A DNA stretch of 64,000 nt from Aphanomyces cochlioides (GCA_019828595.1 JAHQRK010000009.1:1736001-1800000); one strand, 5' to 3'. Numbered from the stretch's first letter, positions 32,712 through 43,769 are shown. Numbers and translations: made by a program. Notes: generated by a model from the letters alone, not told the origin.

Positions 32712-33138
32712 ACAATTGACAAAGAAATATGTTGACTTGTTGATGGAATTTGCAAGGCGATCAACCTTGCTTATGAATATTGTCCAATTGAAAATAACTT
32801 GTAGTATAATTGGTTGTCTTTTTCTGTGAAAACAAGCATGTTGCTTTCGAGACAAGGAAGGCCGTTCAAGACAACGACGTGCGTAGGATTGCCTCCTCTC
32901 ATTGAGTAGATCACAACGAAATGTTCGTGGATTGTTTGCATTTGAGAAGACCAGGCTCACGACAAGAATTCATTGTCAAATCTGTTGATTGAGAGACACA
33001 TTAAATTCCATTTTGTGTGTCTCTTTGTGTGTCTCTCAATCAACAAGTAAAGATTAACAACAGACCAGTAAATCCTGAATAACTTAGTTCTATGTCATAC
33101 TTGGTACCTGAATAGAATTCTTTGATCTTGCCAAATGA
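32712..33138. other. Non-coding stretch with a short inverted repeat
   Basis: GTTGATTGAGAGACACA near 32978 and its complement near 33030 flank a GTGTCTCT-rich loop. Otherwise I see no gene. A minus-strand frame (32592-32960) crosses into the MITE and is not credible. Confidence 0.4.
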
Positions 33139-33330
33139 TTATGGTGAGGATCTCATTTGCCTATCCCTGTAGAGACTCTTTATCGCACTTCTGTAGCCAC
33201 TGAGGGTACCAGGTTGAATATTGGGCTTGTTTTTAACTGTCCGAATAATAAATTTAAGGAAGTCACTGTAAACAAAGGTGTTAAGATCTGTCGAGCACAC
33301 AGAAGACGAGCTTGAATGTTGTAGGAGCAA
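33139..33330 (-). pseudogene. Tyrosine-recombinase (Crypton-type) N-terminal fragment
   Basis: The 63-residue frame contains SDFLKFIIRTVKNKPN and GTLSGYRSAIKSLYRD, the pattern of the SAM-like core-binding domain in Crypton tyrosine recombinases. No catalytic domain follows. A GCR1_C-like remnant of the same kind of element is at 41390-41908. Confidence 0.45.
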
Positions 33331-34441
33331 GTGTGGGCGACCTAAAAGGGATGCTCATTTCACAATCTGACTATTTTCCAAACGTATATCTTGCACGAGT
33401 GTCCGAGCTTATCCTGCTTATCCTATTTCTACGTGCGTCTTCCACGGTGAAGTTTTCAGCTATTGGGCAATATTTTTCTATATTTATGAATTTTTATTGG
33501 ATAGAACTTTCTCAAGGCAGGTTGCCTTGCAAATTTGTGTGTGAAATTGCACTTTGAACATTTATTTTTATTCCATAGAAACATAAAGATAAAATATTTG
33601 AAATGTTAAAATTCTCAAATACATTTATGGAATTTGCAAGGCACCACACCTTGCTTCAGTACTGAAACATACTAGTACTATATTGCCTTACTAATTCTGG
33701 AAAATGATATTTAAATGATGAAATTTTAAATAGAAACCAGATGAACTTCGACCACCAACTGGCTTCTGCTTCCTTCGTCACTTTGCTCGTACACTTGACT
33801 AATAATCTGAAATTTCTGAAGTCTCGGAACGTATAGACTGCGCAGTTAAGCGAGTGACCACACAATCGGCTCCAACGAAAGGAATTCTGACAGTCCGACC
33901 TGTTTCGATGAATGACTGGCGATCGAAGATGGATTATAATTCTTCACAGGTCATTCCTCTGATGAATGACTTCTAACAAAAAAATGTAAAATTAATATTT
34001 TGATGAAGATTGGTTGCTATCCGGATGGATTTTTACTTGGGAAGACATAGGCAGGAGTTCTTTACGGAAGGCTGTAATCTGTCTGGAAGAGAACCATCGA
34101 CCATTTCTATCAGCCCCAGGAATGTAATTGCAATCGCTTCATCACGTACCGTGTTAACTGTGGGCGGTAATTACAGACACACTGTGCTCTAGTTTGTAGT
34201 CTTGCATTTACTTGATGACACAGCCATCAAATCAAAATTGCAATTGCTCCGCCTATTATTATCGAACAGCTCGTCTATGTGTTGTTAGAAGTTCTCTACG
34301 CTCTTATGGCTAATGTTAAGCAGTTGCTGCAGAGCAGCACTTGGCATGACGTTTTTGACTTGAGTACTATTATTTATTTTGGCAGGTTGAGCCCTTCAAA
34401 TTGAATATGAAATTGAGATCTGGTTTGAGTCAAAACGAAAC
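33331..34441. other. AT-rich non-coding region
   Basis: No convincing gene. A short inverted pair (CCTTGCAAATTTG near 33528, GGAATTTGCAAGG near 33629) may mark a small decayed element. The last 150 bp probably contain the promoter of the gene starting at 34442. Confidence 0.35.
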
Positions 34442-34945
34442 ATGAGAAGCAGCAGATCGGCCTTGATTCTTCGCCCGGCGGTGCAAATGCTCAAGCAGAG
34501 AGCTGAGTTAGCTCTAGACAAGAAGGTTGGTGATGTCGTCCTCTTCAACAATCAGAGCCTGCCTGAAACGCTTGGAATGACCGATGTGAGCTTTGAGAAC
34601 CATAAGGCCAAGAAGCGCGTGAGTATGTATTTCACGTCCAAGCCCGAAGGAATCGCATCATATCGTCGATGTGCATCTATGGTTGCTCATTTGGACAACG
34701 TTGAGCTGCAATATACGCCGCAGTTTGGTCAATCTCGCATCTCGTTCGAGTGGGACTCGTTTTGGACCATGATGGACCAAAACAAACTCAGCTTTCTACC
34801 TTCAGAATCCAATCCAGTTGCCCAAATCGAGCAAAGCCATGTCGTCGATATGTACGCATTTGCTCTATCTCTTTGTTGAAATTCATGTTCTCGTAGAGAT
34901 ATGTATCCAGTGACAGACCATGGCGACTCCGAGGAAAACAAGTAA
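34442..34945 (+). CDS. Small unknown protein, possibly mitochondrial
   Basis: The exons are 34442-34851 and 34897-34945, with a 45-nt intron (GTACGC..TCGTAG) that keeps frame, giving 152 residues. The N-terminus (MRSSRSALILRPAVQMLKQR) is basic, hydroxylated and amphipathic without acidic residues, like a mitochondrial presequence. The middle is FNNQSLPETLGMTDVSFE and the end is acidic (DHGDSEENK). I do not recognise a family. The splice junction is clean and composition resembles the island genes rather than the surrounding AT-rich DNA. Confidence 0.6.
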
Positions 34946-35269
34946 GATCTATTTTTAGCCAATTGAAATTATATAGTAAATATTTTACCAAATGCGCATT
35001 TACGTTAACAGTACCAGTAAATACATAAAAAAGGATCAACTTCCAAATTCAAACGAAAGCAATTGTGGTGAATGCATACCAATGCAAATGATTTTAATGC
35101 CACTATGGAATGGATAGACTGAGGCAGGCATATTACTGATAAAGATGAATAACGGTATTTTCACGAATTATTTGCGAATTCCACTGAAAAAATTACATAA
35201 TTTTATAATTGGTTGAAATTCAAATGTTTATTAGCCAATCACTTGTCGAATACAATGTCAAAATATAAG
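34946..35269. other. AT-rich spacer
   Basis: These 324 bp lie between convergent genes and are strongly AT-rich. No features seen. Confidence 0.4.
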
Positions 35270-36259
35270 TTAAAAGATCGCCGTTTGGTTGTTCGTCGGC
35301 GACACTTGGACGCGAGCGCGTGGATAGTCGGCGCAGCAATAAGCTTCGTCGTCAATAGAAAATGGCTCAAGGCGGTGGAGGTGGTCGGCATAAGCCTTCC
35401 AGTGGCGAGCAAGGCCTTCTTTGAGCGGCGGGGGAAGCAGTTTGAAGAAGGCTGCAAAGTCTTCACGACTGAGTGTCGAGCGTAGCCACGCGACCAACTT
35501 TGCAACAAATACACCGCCAGCAGCATCGTCTGCACGCAAATGCGAGCAAAAGACACTCAATGCAGCATGTTCAAGGGTCGGGGAGGACGTTTCTTTGTTG
35601 GCATCGGCCACAGCGAGCTCTTCGTCTGTAAGAACAGCGTCGAGCTCATCAAGACATTGCAAATGAAGCCTGTTCACACGCTCGTCGCTGTCATCATCAC
35701 CATTTGCTGCTTTGATGGACTCTTCGTAGAGTGCTTGAACGCGGTTGTACAGTGTTGTCACATGTGTCGTAGCCGATTGACCCAAGTTGACCTTCTCAGC
35801 CAAGAGACGCTGTTTCAGTTGGTCGCAGACGCTCACTTGGTCGAGAAATTCTGCAAACCAGAGGCCAAATGCAGCGCGCTCTGAGATCGTGGCATTGGTG
35901 AGACGACCAGATCGAAGAAGGCGACGGGCTTGTTTCATGTCAGCATACAGTGGACCGTTCAAAACGCCAAAGCTCTGTTCGTTCCACGCAAGTCCAAGTT
36001 GATCCATGCCCCAGTCCAGCGGCAATGGAGGTGTGTTGTCATTCTTTGGGCGGTCATGAAACCAATGGAGGAGCGATTGGATAAAACTACTTGGGGCCTT
36101 CTCCAAGTCGTGGGATTGGAGCCATGCAACGGTATGTTCGACGCATTGAATCGTAACTTGTGTATTGGCTTTGTCGCAATGAATATTTTCAGAGGCCGTC
36201 CGTGAACGAGCGCTTCGACGGCGGCTTGGCACTTGTGGGGGCGCGACAGCTGAACTCAT
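35270..36259 (-). CDS. Unknown protein, family-A paralogue 2
   Basis: This is a 329-residue intronless protein with ATG at 36257-36259. It aligns along its length with 21827-22966 and 38224-39246: VAWLQSHDLEK, FIQSLLHWFHD, PLPLDWGMDQLGLAWNEQSF, GVLNGPLYADMKQARRLL, CDQLKQRLLAEKVN, DEELAVADAN, and the end YADHLHRLEPFSI..YPRARVQV. A basic N-terminus (PSRRRSARSR) may be a nuclear signal. No known domain was recognised; it is predicted helical and soluble. The intact frame over 330 codons between transposons suggests selection. Confidence 0.7.
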   Translation of the reverse strand: MSSAVAPPQVPSRRRSARSRTASENIHCDKANTQVTIQCVEHTVAWLQSHDLEKAPSSFIQSLLHWFHDRPKNDNTPPLPLDWGMDQLGLAWNEQSFGVLNGPLYADMKQARRLLRSGRLTNATISERAAFGLWFAEFLDQVSVCDQLKQRLLAEKVNLGQSATTHVTTLYNRVQALYEESIKAANGDDDSDERVNRLHLQCLDELDAVLTDEELAVADANKETSSPTLEHAALSVFCSHLRADDAAGGVFVAKLVAWLRSTLSREDFAAFFKLLPPPLKEGLARHWKAYADHLHRLEPFSIDDEAYCCADYPRARVQVSPTNNQTAIF

Positions 36260-38223
36260 GGATGACGAGCGAGAGCGTTCGAGTTGAAAAATGAAATCGA
36301 TTTACATTTGTCGACACGTGGTGGTTCTCCTTTGTCCCTGAACATAGACATGGGTCATGGATTGATATCCATGTCGGTTTGGAACACAATCGATGGTCGT
36401 CCGTCCGTTCGTAATGCAGCTTTTGGCGACCACACCTGCGAAATGAGCAGCTGAATGCACTATCGTCATCTCCAACCTCTCTCTCTCTCCATGGACAGCA
36501 AGAACTCTAGCCACTGTCCCCTATGATAGAAGACCAGACTTCCTGGAAAGGATGAAACTGAGCTTGACGATTGGGAGCGGTTCAGTTGGTTCTGCGCACA
36601 CCATGACACGTCGTCCACGAGTGTCTTTGTGCTCGCCACGATCTTAGCCGTACATGTCTCCCTATGCTACAAAACCAGATCGTTAATTGTAAAGGCGTTC
36701 AATATTTTACTTCATTGAAAACATGGAGATACAATTAAAACGTCTTAATCATAAAGGGGTTTATGAATATTATAAAAGCTGCAACTTGAAGGAGTCTGTA
36801 AGGATATCCGGATGTATGACGTTTTCATGTCAAACAAGACACAAAACCAATATCCGGATTCCCTGACATTGACATAATCAAGATTTTGTAAATCATATAG
36901 AGGAAATTATGCTCTCGAGTAAATCAAATGATTTACAATTTCGATAAGTTAATCTTTTATTTCATATTATTATTCAAAATAGTATGAATATTTGTATGAA
37001 ATTTAATAAATTTTCTTCGGAGAGAGCCGCAGAGAAAACGCAAATCCATAGATTTACTGGAAGGAGAGCCAATCAAACATCAAAGAATTCACAAAAATCT
37101 CCCCAATATGATCGATGTTGCACTGCGAAGCAAGCAAAAACCGAAGCAGAAGCCTGTGCTCAAAGGCTATGCATCGAATAGTGAACAGGTAAATGTGGTT
37201 AGTCTTGGCCAGCACGGCAACTTCCTTCGGCCGAGCTCTGAGGCTAAAGATGGGACAACATTAAACTTATCGACTGGTGAACGTTGTGCCATCTTTAACT
37301 CCAGAGCTTGGCCATTTTCTTTCAGTTCCAGAGATGTGTCGTGCATGTAGATTATGGAAGGACATATTTTTAGTTTGTGCTGCTTGTGTTTTTTAATTAT
37401 ATTACATGTTATACGCCACACATCTCCAAACAGGAGTTGAATCGCCAGTGTGCGCTTCCGTTCTACTCGCAATCAATACATTGTTCCTTTAGCGGAATCA
37501 AAAGCCGCTTACCTTATATGCGTACTTCTCTGGTTCGTTCCATCAATCAGATCCAGAGAAGCACTGCGCTGCAAGCTGCGTGCAGAAAGTTTGGCTAGAC
37601 TTCATGTAGTGATCGGGCTGGTGCCTTTCCAAATTAACTATTTCTGCCCAATCTCAACACATCGTCCAACTCATTGCACTCTAATTGGACGATAATCTTG
37701 TGTAAATCCACCGATTTACGTTTTCTGACAACAAGTCATTGTGAACTCGAACATTATCCGGATAATGTATCACAAGATCGAAAGATCAAAGCAAAGCCGG
37801 TCATTCAAGCTGTTTCTCAGACCAGAGAAAGACCAAAGCGAAGCATTCGAGTGTGCATTGCCTTTTCTTGCGCTGTCCTTATCCAGGATGTGATAACAAG
37901 ACGAGAAATAGCTGTAGTTTCTATGGTACAGGATATTTCCCAATCACGATTGGGACAAATTTATGCATCTACTGAACAGACGAAACCTGCACGTGTAATG
38001 CCTTCACGATGTCTTTGTGAGGCAGGATATTTCCTAAGATAACGGTAACTTGATTCCTCATTACGGTAAGAACTGGTCGTTTGCACTGGGAGATTGGGAT
38101 CAGTGGGTTGAAGTGGGAATTTTCAACGTTGAAGCTCTTTCATTTTTCAACTGGCACATCGTTCAAAGACAGTCCTCAGCAACGACTCGACACAAACGAA
38201 TCTCCCTCGTCAAGAACAAGCCC
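36260..38223. other. Intergenic region, no supported gene
   Basis: Two kilobases of mostly AT-rich DNA. Several frames of 60-120 codons are open (for example 37108-37350 with KQKPKQKPVLKGYASNSEQ) but none has a family match, intron structure or paralogue. The last 170 bp before 38224 form an in-frame upstream extension of the next gene without an ATG. Confidence 0.35.
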
Positions 38224-39246
38224 ATGGACTCGCAATACGATCAATGTGACAACGCCGACTGGCTCAGAGGCCATCAAGACAACAGTCGCCGCCGTCTGAC
38301 GCCGCAGAAGATACACGAAAAGCTCGAAAAGCTTCATTTAGTGGATAATCAAGTAGAAGAGCACGATGCAACGCGCTCGAGTGCAACGCGCAGTGTGGAA
38401 AACACGATAGCATGGCTCAAGCAGCACAAGGAGCAAAAGGCTAAATCAAGTGGGTTTATTGAATCGCTCCTCCATTGGTTCAAGGATGAACCAGAAGACC
38501 AAGGACCACAACTTCCCCTGGACTGGGCTCAAGAAAAACTCAACGTTTCGTGGACGGAGCGAAGTTATGCCATCTTGAACGCCCCGTTTTACGTTGACAT
38601 GATGCACGCACGACGAATTATTCTCTCTGGGGCATTATTGGATGTGACACCGGAAGTTGGTGCTGATTTCAAGATTTGGATCGATGAATTTTTTGAACAA
38701 CTTTGCCTTGCCCATGTGGTGAAGGACAACCTCCTCCAAGAAAAGGCCCGCGTTGCTAACAAGGCGATACGAGTTGTCACGCAATACGACACCTTGCAGA
38801 CGCTGTACGAAAATTCACTTTTGCTGGACGTCAAAACTGTCGAATATGGTGAAAAACTGCTCGAATGCTTCAATGAAGTCGAGGCTACGTTGCGGGATGA
38901 ATCAGCTGCTGTAAGCGAAGCGAACCCGCTTGTAATGTCTGCTCTTTTGGAAAATGAAGCTTTTAGCGCCCTCTTTTCCACCATGGAAACGAACGAGCCG
39001 ACTGGCCCATATGTGGCGAAATTGGTTGCATGGATGAAGAACGCACTTCCCCGGGAAGATTTTGATGCATTTATGTCGCTCTTTCCCCCCGAAACCAAGC
39101 AGCGACTTGCTGGCAAATGGATGCAAGCGTACGCCGAGCACTTGCACCGTGTTGAGCCATTTTCGATCGAATATCATTGCGCAATTGTGTACTCGCGATC
39201 GCGCGCCGAAGTTCTTGCGCCAATCTCGGATCCAAGCCAACCTTGA
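38224..39246 (+). CDS. Unknown protein, family-A paralogue 3
   Basis: This is a 340-residue intronless protein. ATG 38224 (MDSQYDQCDN) is the first Met of the long open frame. It shares with its two paralogues IAWLKQHKEQKAKSSGFIES, LLHWFKDEP, LPLDWAQEKLNVSWTERSY, AILNAPFYVDMMHARR, an acidic AAVSEAN segment, KLVAWMKNALPREDFDAF, and the end YAEHLHRVEPFSIEY..YSRSRAEV. It lies divergent from paralogue 2 about 2 kb away, so these two may be a local inverted duplication. Function unknown. Confidence 0.7.
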   Translation: MDSQYDQCDNADWLRGHQDNSRRRLTPQKIHEKLEKLHLVDNQVEEHDATRSSATRSVENTIAWLKQHKEQKAKSSGFIESLLHWFKDEPEDQGPQLPLDWAQEKLNVSWTERSYAILNAPFYVDMMHARRIILSGALLDVTPEVGADFKIWIDEFFEQLCLAHVVKDNLLQEKARVANKAIRVVTQYDTLQTLYENSLLLDVKTVEYGEKLLECFNEVEATLRDESAAVSEANPLVMSALLENEAFSALFSTMETNEPTGPYVAKLVAWMKNALPREDFDAFMSLFPPETKQRLAGKWMQAYAEHLHRVEPFSIEYHCAIVYSRSRAEVLAPISDPSQP

Positions 39247-39959
39247 TTTTAATTTTCACATCAGATATTGCATAGTTCACATAGTTGTGCTGTCGTTTAC
39301 TAAACTACCCGGTACTTCGCATATGAAAATAATATGGAGTAGGAATTCTTCCAAAACCTCATGCCGTACCTCACAACAAGAAAGGTTATTCAAATTCACA
39401 ATTTCGCAAAAAACAGTCACTCCATAAAATAAAGTGGAAGCTTCACTAACGAAAATACTACGTAGTATCACTTTGGAAGGGCCTTCACTCAAAAACTTCA
39501 CTCGTGCTGATGAAGTAATTTTTCAATCGTTCTTAATACATTCCTTATACATTCCTTAAAGCCTAGTCTACCCATGCAAGCCGCCAACGAGAATACCGAA
39601 GGCCCTTTGCTCCATCACCACCGAGGACAGGACTGGTCCACAGACGAACTACCGTTGTAACGGGTGTAATAGTGTAGTTGGTGGCCTTGGCAGCCCCCCA
39701 CAAGGGCGTTTAAGACGAAGACTGTTTATTGTATTGCAATTTGGAAATTGTGGGTTTATATTCAAGTGAACTGTACATGTAGTGCCATGATTAGCGCGAG
39801 TCTCTTATGACAGGTGTGCTGTAACAGAACATTTTGTCACATGCAGTAATTTTGACCAATCAAAAATTAGCATTTGGTGTTTTTGACCACTATTAATAGT
39901 ACTAGTACAACTAACAATAATTCCACTCAAATTGAAGAAATACTCTACTTCATATTGTG
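39247..39959. other. Non-coding region
   Basis: No gene supported. A GC-richer stretch at 39570-39715 (with TGTAACGGGTGTAATAG and GGTGGCCTTGGCAGCCC) contrasts with AT-rich flanks and could be a solo LTR or a structured RNA. Nothing confirms either. Confidence 0.3.
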
Positions 39960-40240
39960 TCTCTAGAAAAAAACTGGAATCTTGTAAAGAAAATATCGAC
40001 GCAGCCATTTTGACGCAAAAATGACGCAATACAAACTTCAAATGAAATGAAATTGAATGCTTCGAACATGTTTTTCAAACATTTAAAACGTTTGAAATTA
40101 CACTATTTAACGTTCGTGATCGAGAAAATGCTTGCGTAAACCTTAAATAGTGTATGCGTCAATTGATTGAAACATTTTCGAAACATCTCAAAACTCCAGT
40201 TTTCGACCCAAACGACAATAATGGTTTGAAAAACACTTTC
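39960..40240. repeat. Dispersed repeat, copy lacking the MITE (empty site)
   Basis: It matches 51706-52230 over AAAAAACTGGA.., ACATTTAAAACGTTTGAAAT, CACTATTTAA and AATAGTGTATG. At about 40137 it reads GCTTGCGTAAACC with one TAA where the second copy carries a 271-bp MITE between two TAAs. No ORF. Confidence 0.75.
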
Positions 40241-40249
40241 TCGTGACGA

Positions 40250-40530
40250 AAATTTCTTTCTTTTTGTGAGGTATTGTGAATTTGATACAAAATTGTGACG
40301 AACGGTTTGAATCGACAGAGGCTTCGAATCGATTCCGAATCAAACGGTCTTCTCTGATTGGCTAGAATTAAGAATTTAAAATTAGTCAGCCAATCAGAAT
40401 CGATCAGCCACCAAACTCACGCAAAACACACACTGACACACACCACTTGAGTATGATGAAATCGATTTGAAAATGAATTCGCTTTTTGGTCAAAACCACA
40501 AATTTGGTTGAAAATGACAATACGGTAATC
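40250..40530. repeat. AT-rich dispersed repeat, copy 2
   Basis: It shares GAATCGAT, CAGCCAATCAGAATCGA, ACGCAAAACACAC, TTTTGGTCAAAACCACAAAT and GAAAATGACAATA blocks with 62836-63040 and, inverted, with 26800-27250. Non-coding. Confidence 0.5.
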
Positions 40531-41389
40531 AAGATTTTGTAAATCATATACTATTAATAGGACAACGGAGTTTTCGCAAACTCGATTACACTATTAATAC
40601 TAGTATTAGAGCATCTCCACCACTTAGGGCATATGCTCAATTTCCACTTCAGAATTCTGCACCAGGATGGCTAAACCCAAGTCAAATTGAACTCGTAGGG
40701 TAAACCTGTGTCAAATCTGGCTTGGGTATAGCCATCTTGGGACGAGGTCAAAGTGGGAATAAATCCGAATCCCGATGCAGAATTTGATATTGGCGCACGT
40801 CCGAACAAAACGACATCGAGCTAAAAACGTGTAGAAAGCAGGAGCTCTACTCAGTGTCTGGCCAGGTTGTGATGTAAACAAGTCGAAAAGAGGTCCGAAC
40901 TATGATCCTGCCGAGAACCACATTATTTGAAATGATTAGATCCTTGTTTCTATTGGAATAAATCAGGTGTCGGATTGCTTCTGGTGTTGAGTCAAAGACC
41001 ATTTCACGATTGGGATTTTGGGATATGGCAATCATGCACGAGGACAAGCTCGAGTCGTGCATTTCGGAGTGAAGACGCCGACTGCGATATCTTGTTAACT
41101 GTAGAATTAGATAGACAAAGATGACCTTTTGACGATAAATACATTTGTTTACTCTCAAGAATGATATCCTGATATAATTTGTACAAAATATTTGAGGTTT
41201 TCAGAACAGAGAATAAAAATATTCGATTTAGTGTTTATTGGTCAGCTCAACGACCAATAATATTACAGTATCTAGACGCTACTCAGCGTCGTTCCCTGTA
41301 TTCGGCCAACTGGCGCAGCCTCTTCCTCTTTGTCAGCGATGATTCAAAATATGCAATTGCATTTACTTCGCTCATGCCTGTCTGCATTG
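40531..41389. other. Non-coding region
   Basis: A 312-bp plus-strand open frame at 41179-41490 has no recognisable match and overlaps the Crypton remnant on the other strand. The remainder shows no gene. Confidence 0.3.
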
Positions 41390-41908
41390 CTAAACGAATT
41401 GCTTCATACACTGGCTTGCGTCGAATGAAAAATTGCGTCTCAGTGTTGCTGATCTCCATCTACTACCAAACCTCTTTTCCAGAGCTTTAATCGGAGGATT
41501 CGGTGGGAGTCCAACTTTGTATTCAACACAAGCTTGCTTTACTGTGCACAATTGACGTGACATTCGTACAGCGGGCACACAAGCTTCGGTGGCAATGGGG
41601 ACTTGTAACTCAGATCATATTGGAGTACTGGTAATTCACTCTTCAAAATGAGAAATTTCACTTGACGACAAACCACGAGCAGCTCCCAACAAAGCCAGCT
41701 GGAGTTTCTTGAGAATTGTGTCAGATACTTCGTCGACATTGGTGGAGTTAGTTGAATTTCTGGAAACACGCGCTTCTATGTCTTTCAAACGCTCATTCAC
41801 ATCGAGTAAAGACAAACGTGTAGATGAAATATCTTTTCGAATCTGGCTTTGCCATGACGAATCAAACTTCCTTCTTGGACTGTATTCAATTAATAACATC
41901 CATTTCAC
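41390..41908 (-). pseudogene. Crypton-type element C-terminal remnant (GCR1_C-like)
   Basis: Minus-strand peptides in two or three frames run through a short coiled coil (SLLDVNERLKDIEARVSRN) to a segment like GCR1_C DNA-binding domains (LPPNPPIKALEKRFGSRWRS, RRNFSFDASQCMKQF). GCR1_C domains accompany tyrosine recombinases in oomycete and fungal Cryptons. The frames are interrupted and the recombinase part is absent, so this is debris. It abuts the truncated 5' side of the coiled-coil gene that follows. Confidence 0.5.
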
Positions 41909-42002
41909 ACAAGTTCGAAATTTGACAAAAATCGAATATTGTTGGTCATAAAAGAATCAATTTTGCATTGTGACCACGGTCATGACCAGATATACTGTAA
42001 AA

Positions 42003-43741
42003 AGAAGCAAACCTGGAAAAAGAGATCGAAGATTTGCGCCAAAGTCTCCAAGACGCCGAAGAGCAGATCGCGAAGGCCAAAGAAAAGTTACGTCTCGTGA
42101 CTATCATTATTGTATTAATCACACCACTGTAGGAGGAAGTTTTGAATGAAGCGGCTGAGTATTTGCAAGAAAATGCAATTGCAGACGTCCAAAAGATCAA
42201 TGAATGTCTCGCTGAATCGGAGAAACAGGTGTGTCTCGCCCCATACTCCTGTTTTGCGACCTAACGTAGGCCAAGGAACTTTTGAATGCCGCTAATAGCA
42301 TGATTGTAGAACTGCAAGCGGCTTTGAATGAAGTAACTATCATGTTATCATCTTGTTCGACGCACTACTCTAGGCGACGGAAAACAACGCGCAGATGAAG
42401 CAACGCTTCGCCGAAACTGAGGCAAAGGTATGTCTCGTGCCTCAATCCTGTTTGATGACCTATCCTAGGCAATGGAAGACATCAAGACTATGAACGAGCG
42501 TCTCACTGAATCAGAGGAGCAGGTATGTTTCGCCCCACAATCCTGTTTTGCGACCTAACGTAGGCCAAGAACGAATTGAATGCAGCCCGTAGCAAGATTG
42601 AAGTGCTGCAAGCGGCAGAAAAGGAGGTATCTATCATGTTATGTTCTTTTTTGCCGACCTAATATAGGCTAAGAACGAATTGCGTGCTGCCTTTCTCAAG
42701 ATTGATGAACAGAAAGAGTCTTTGAAGAAGGTAATTATCATGTCATCATCTTATTTGATGCACTATTGTAGGCGACGGATGACGTCGAGGAGATGATGGA
42801 AAAAGTCCTCCACATGGACGAACAGGTATGTCCCCAAAATCCGGTTTAACGACTACCGTAGGCCAAAAATGATGTACATGTCGCCAATACCAAGGTTAAA
42901 GAACTGGAAGAGGCTGCGAAGGAGGTATGAATCACGTCGCCATCTTGTTTGACGAACATATTCCTTTAGGGTACGCGAAGTGTAAAAAGTGTACGAGCAC
43001 CTTGTAATGTGTTTTTTATGGAAAGAGCAGGAATTTATCGTGAAGTCGTTACATGCTCTGGGCATTCTCTTGCCAGGCAGTCGTGATTTCATCAGTCTCT
43101 TGGTCGGCAAGCCAACCGTGGCAATTTGCTCAACACTGTGTCAAGTTCTTTCCAAGGATGAGAAACGCCGACGTCCTGATGTAAACATTGCCATTGCGGA
43201 TGATGTGTACGAAGTTGGATACCGAATTTCTTCTAACGACCCTATTTCCCTAGGCCATATCTCACAGTGACAGATGGTAACAAGATCTCGGTGTTGGTTT
43301 TATACGGTCAAGACCCAACGGAGTTTGCGCAGAAGCTGAACTACAACGAGGAAGTTGTGCATACGAGTCCAGATGCAACAAGCACATTATTTCTTCTATA
43401 TGCTGCCGTCCAAGGTAAGAGTTCGTCAAATTTCAGCTCAAACTAACAACCTCCAGTAATTATGGGTCAAAGCTACGACGTGATGAATTGGCAAGCTCCA
43501 CGAATCTCTCGCTTCTGGATGTACAACTGCGTCTCGCACTTGGAGAAGTGCGAGGCACTCACGCAGTATTACTGGATGAAGGAGAGCGACGGGCGAGAGG
43601 TGCCTGTGTTTGTGTTGCCAACGCAAAAGGGCAAATTTCATCCATCTGACGACACGAACTACTCCATCCGAGTCTCGGTGGAAAAAAAATGAGTTGTTTC
43701 CGATGATGTACTCTTGGACGTTGACGAAGCGAAAAGCATGA
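42003..43741 (+). CDS. Coiled-coil protein encoded by tandem exon+intron modules (5' end missing)
   Basis: Inferred exons: 42003-42096, 42133-42228, 42270-42332, 42374-42427, 42469-42522, 42564-42626, 42668-42730, 42772-42825, 42862-42924, 43031-43206, 43254-43414 and 43457-43741. The first nine encode a continuous Ala/Glu/Lys coiled coil such as KNELNAARSKIEVLQAAEKE. The last three encode a globular domain (SLHALGILLPGSRDF, KISVLVLYGQDPTEFAQKL, RFWMYNCVSHLEKCEAL) that I do not recognise. All introns between coiled-coil exons are phase 0 and 36-41 nt long (41 in most). An A8 run at 43682-43689 meets an early TGA; a one-base difference would extend the frame to the TGA at 43739-43741, so either an indel or a sequencing slip is present. 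The 5' end is not found and adjoins Crypton debris, so the gene may be truncated. Confidence 0.7.
42133..42924 (+). repeat. Tandem array of exon+intron modules
   Basis: Two module types alternate irregularly. Type A is a 54-nt exon (18 codons, ending like ESEEQ) followed by an intron of the GTATGT..TCCTGTTTTGCGACCTAACGTAG kind. Type B is a 63-nt exon (21 codons, three heptads, AKNEL..) followed by an intron of the GTAACTATCATGTTATC..TCTAG kind. The order from 42133 is long-A, B, A, A, B, B, A, B. Each intron type follows its own exon type, so exon and downstream intron duplicated together. Confidence 0.85.
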
Positions 43742-43769
43742 CGATGTATTCTGCACTCCCGCTCTCTAC

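Noticed and set aside
37108..37350. 80-codon plus-strand frame rich in Lys (KQKPKQKPVLKGY)
   Set aside because: No family, intron or paralogue supports it and it lies in AT-rich gene-poor DNA.
39570..39720. Solo LTR or small nuclear RNA in a GC-richer stretch
   Set aside because: No second copy in the window, no Sm-site or promoter motif, and boundaries could not be drawn.
41179..41490. Plus-strand 103-codon frame as first exon of the coiled-coil gene
   Set aside because: More than 500 bp separates it from the first coiled-coil exon, no splice path was found, and it overlaps Crypton debris on the other strand.
42970..43085. Acceptor TTTAG at 42969 as the end of the last module intron
   Set aside because: It leads to a stop at 43085 and leaves the following globular domain out of frame; acceptor GAGCAG at 43030 keeps frame.
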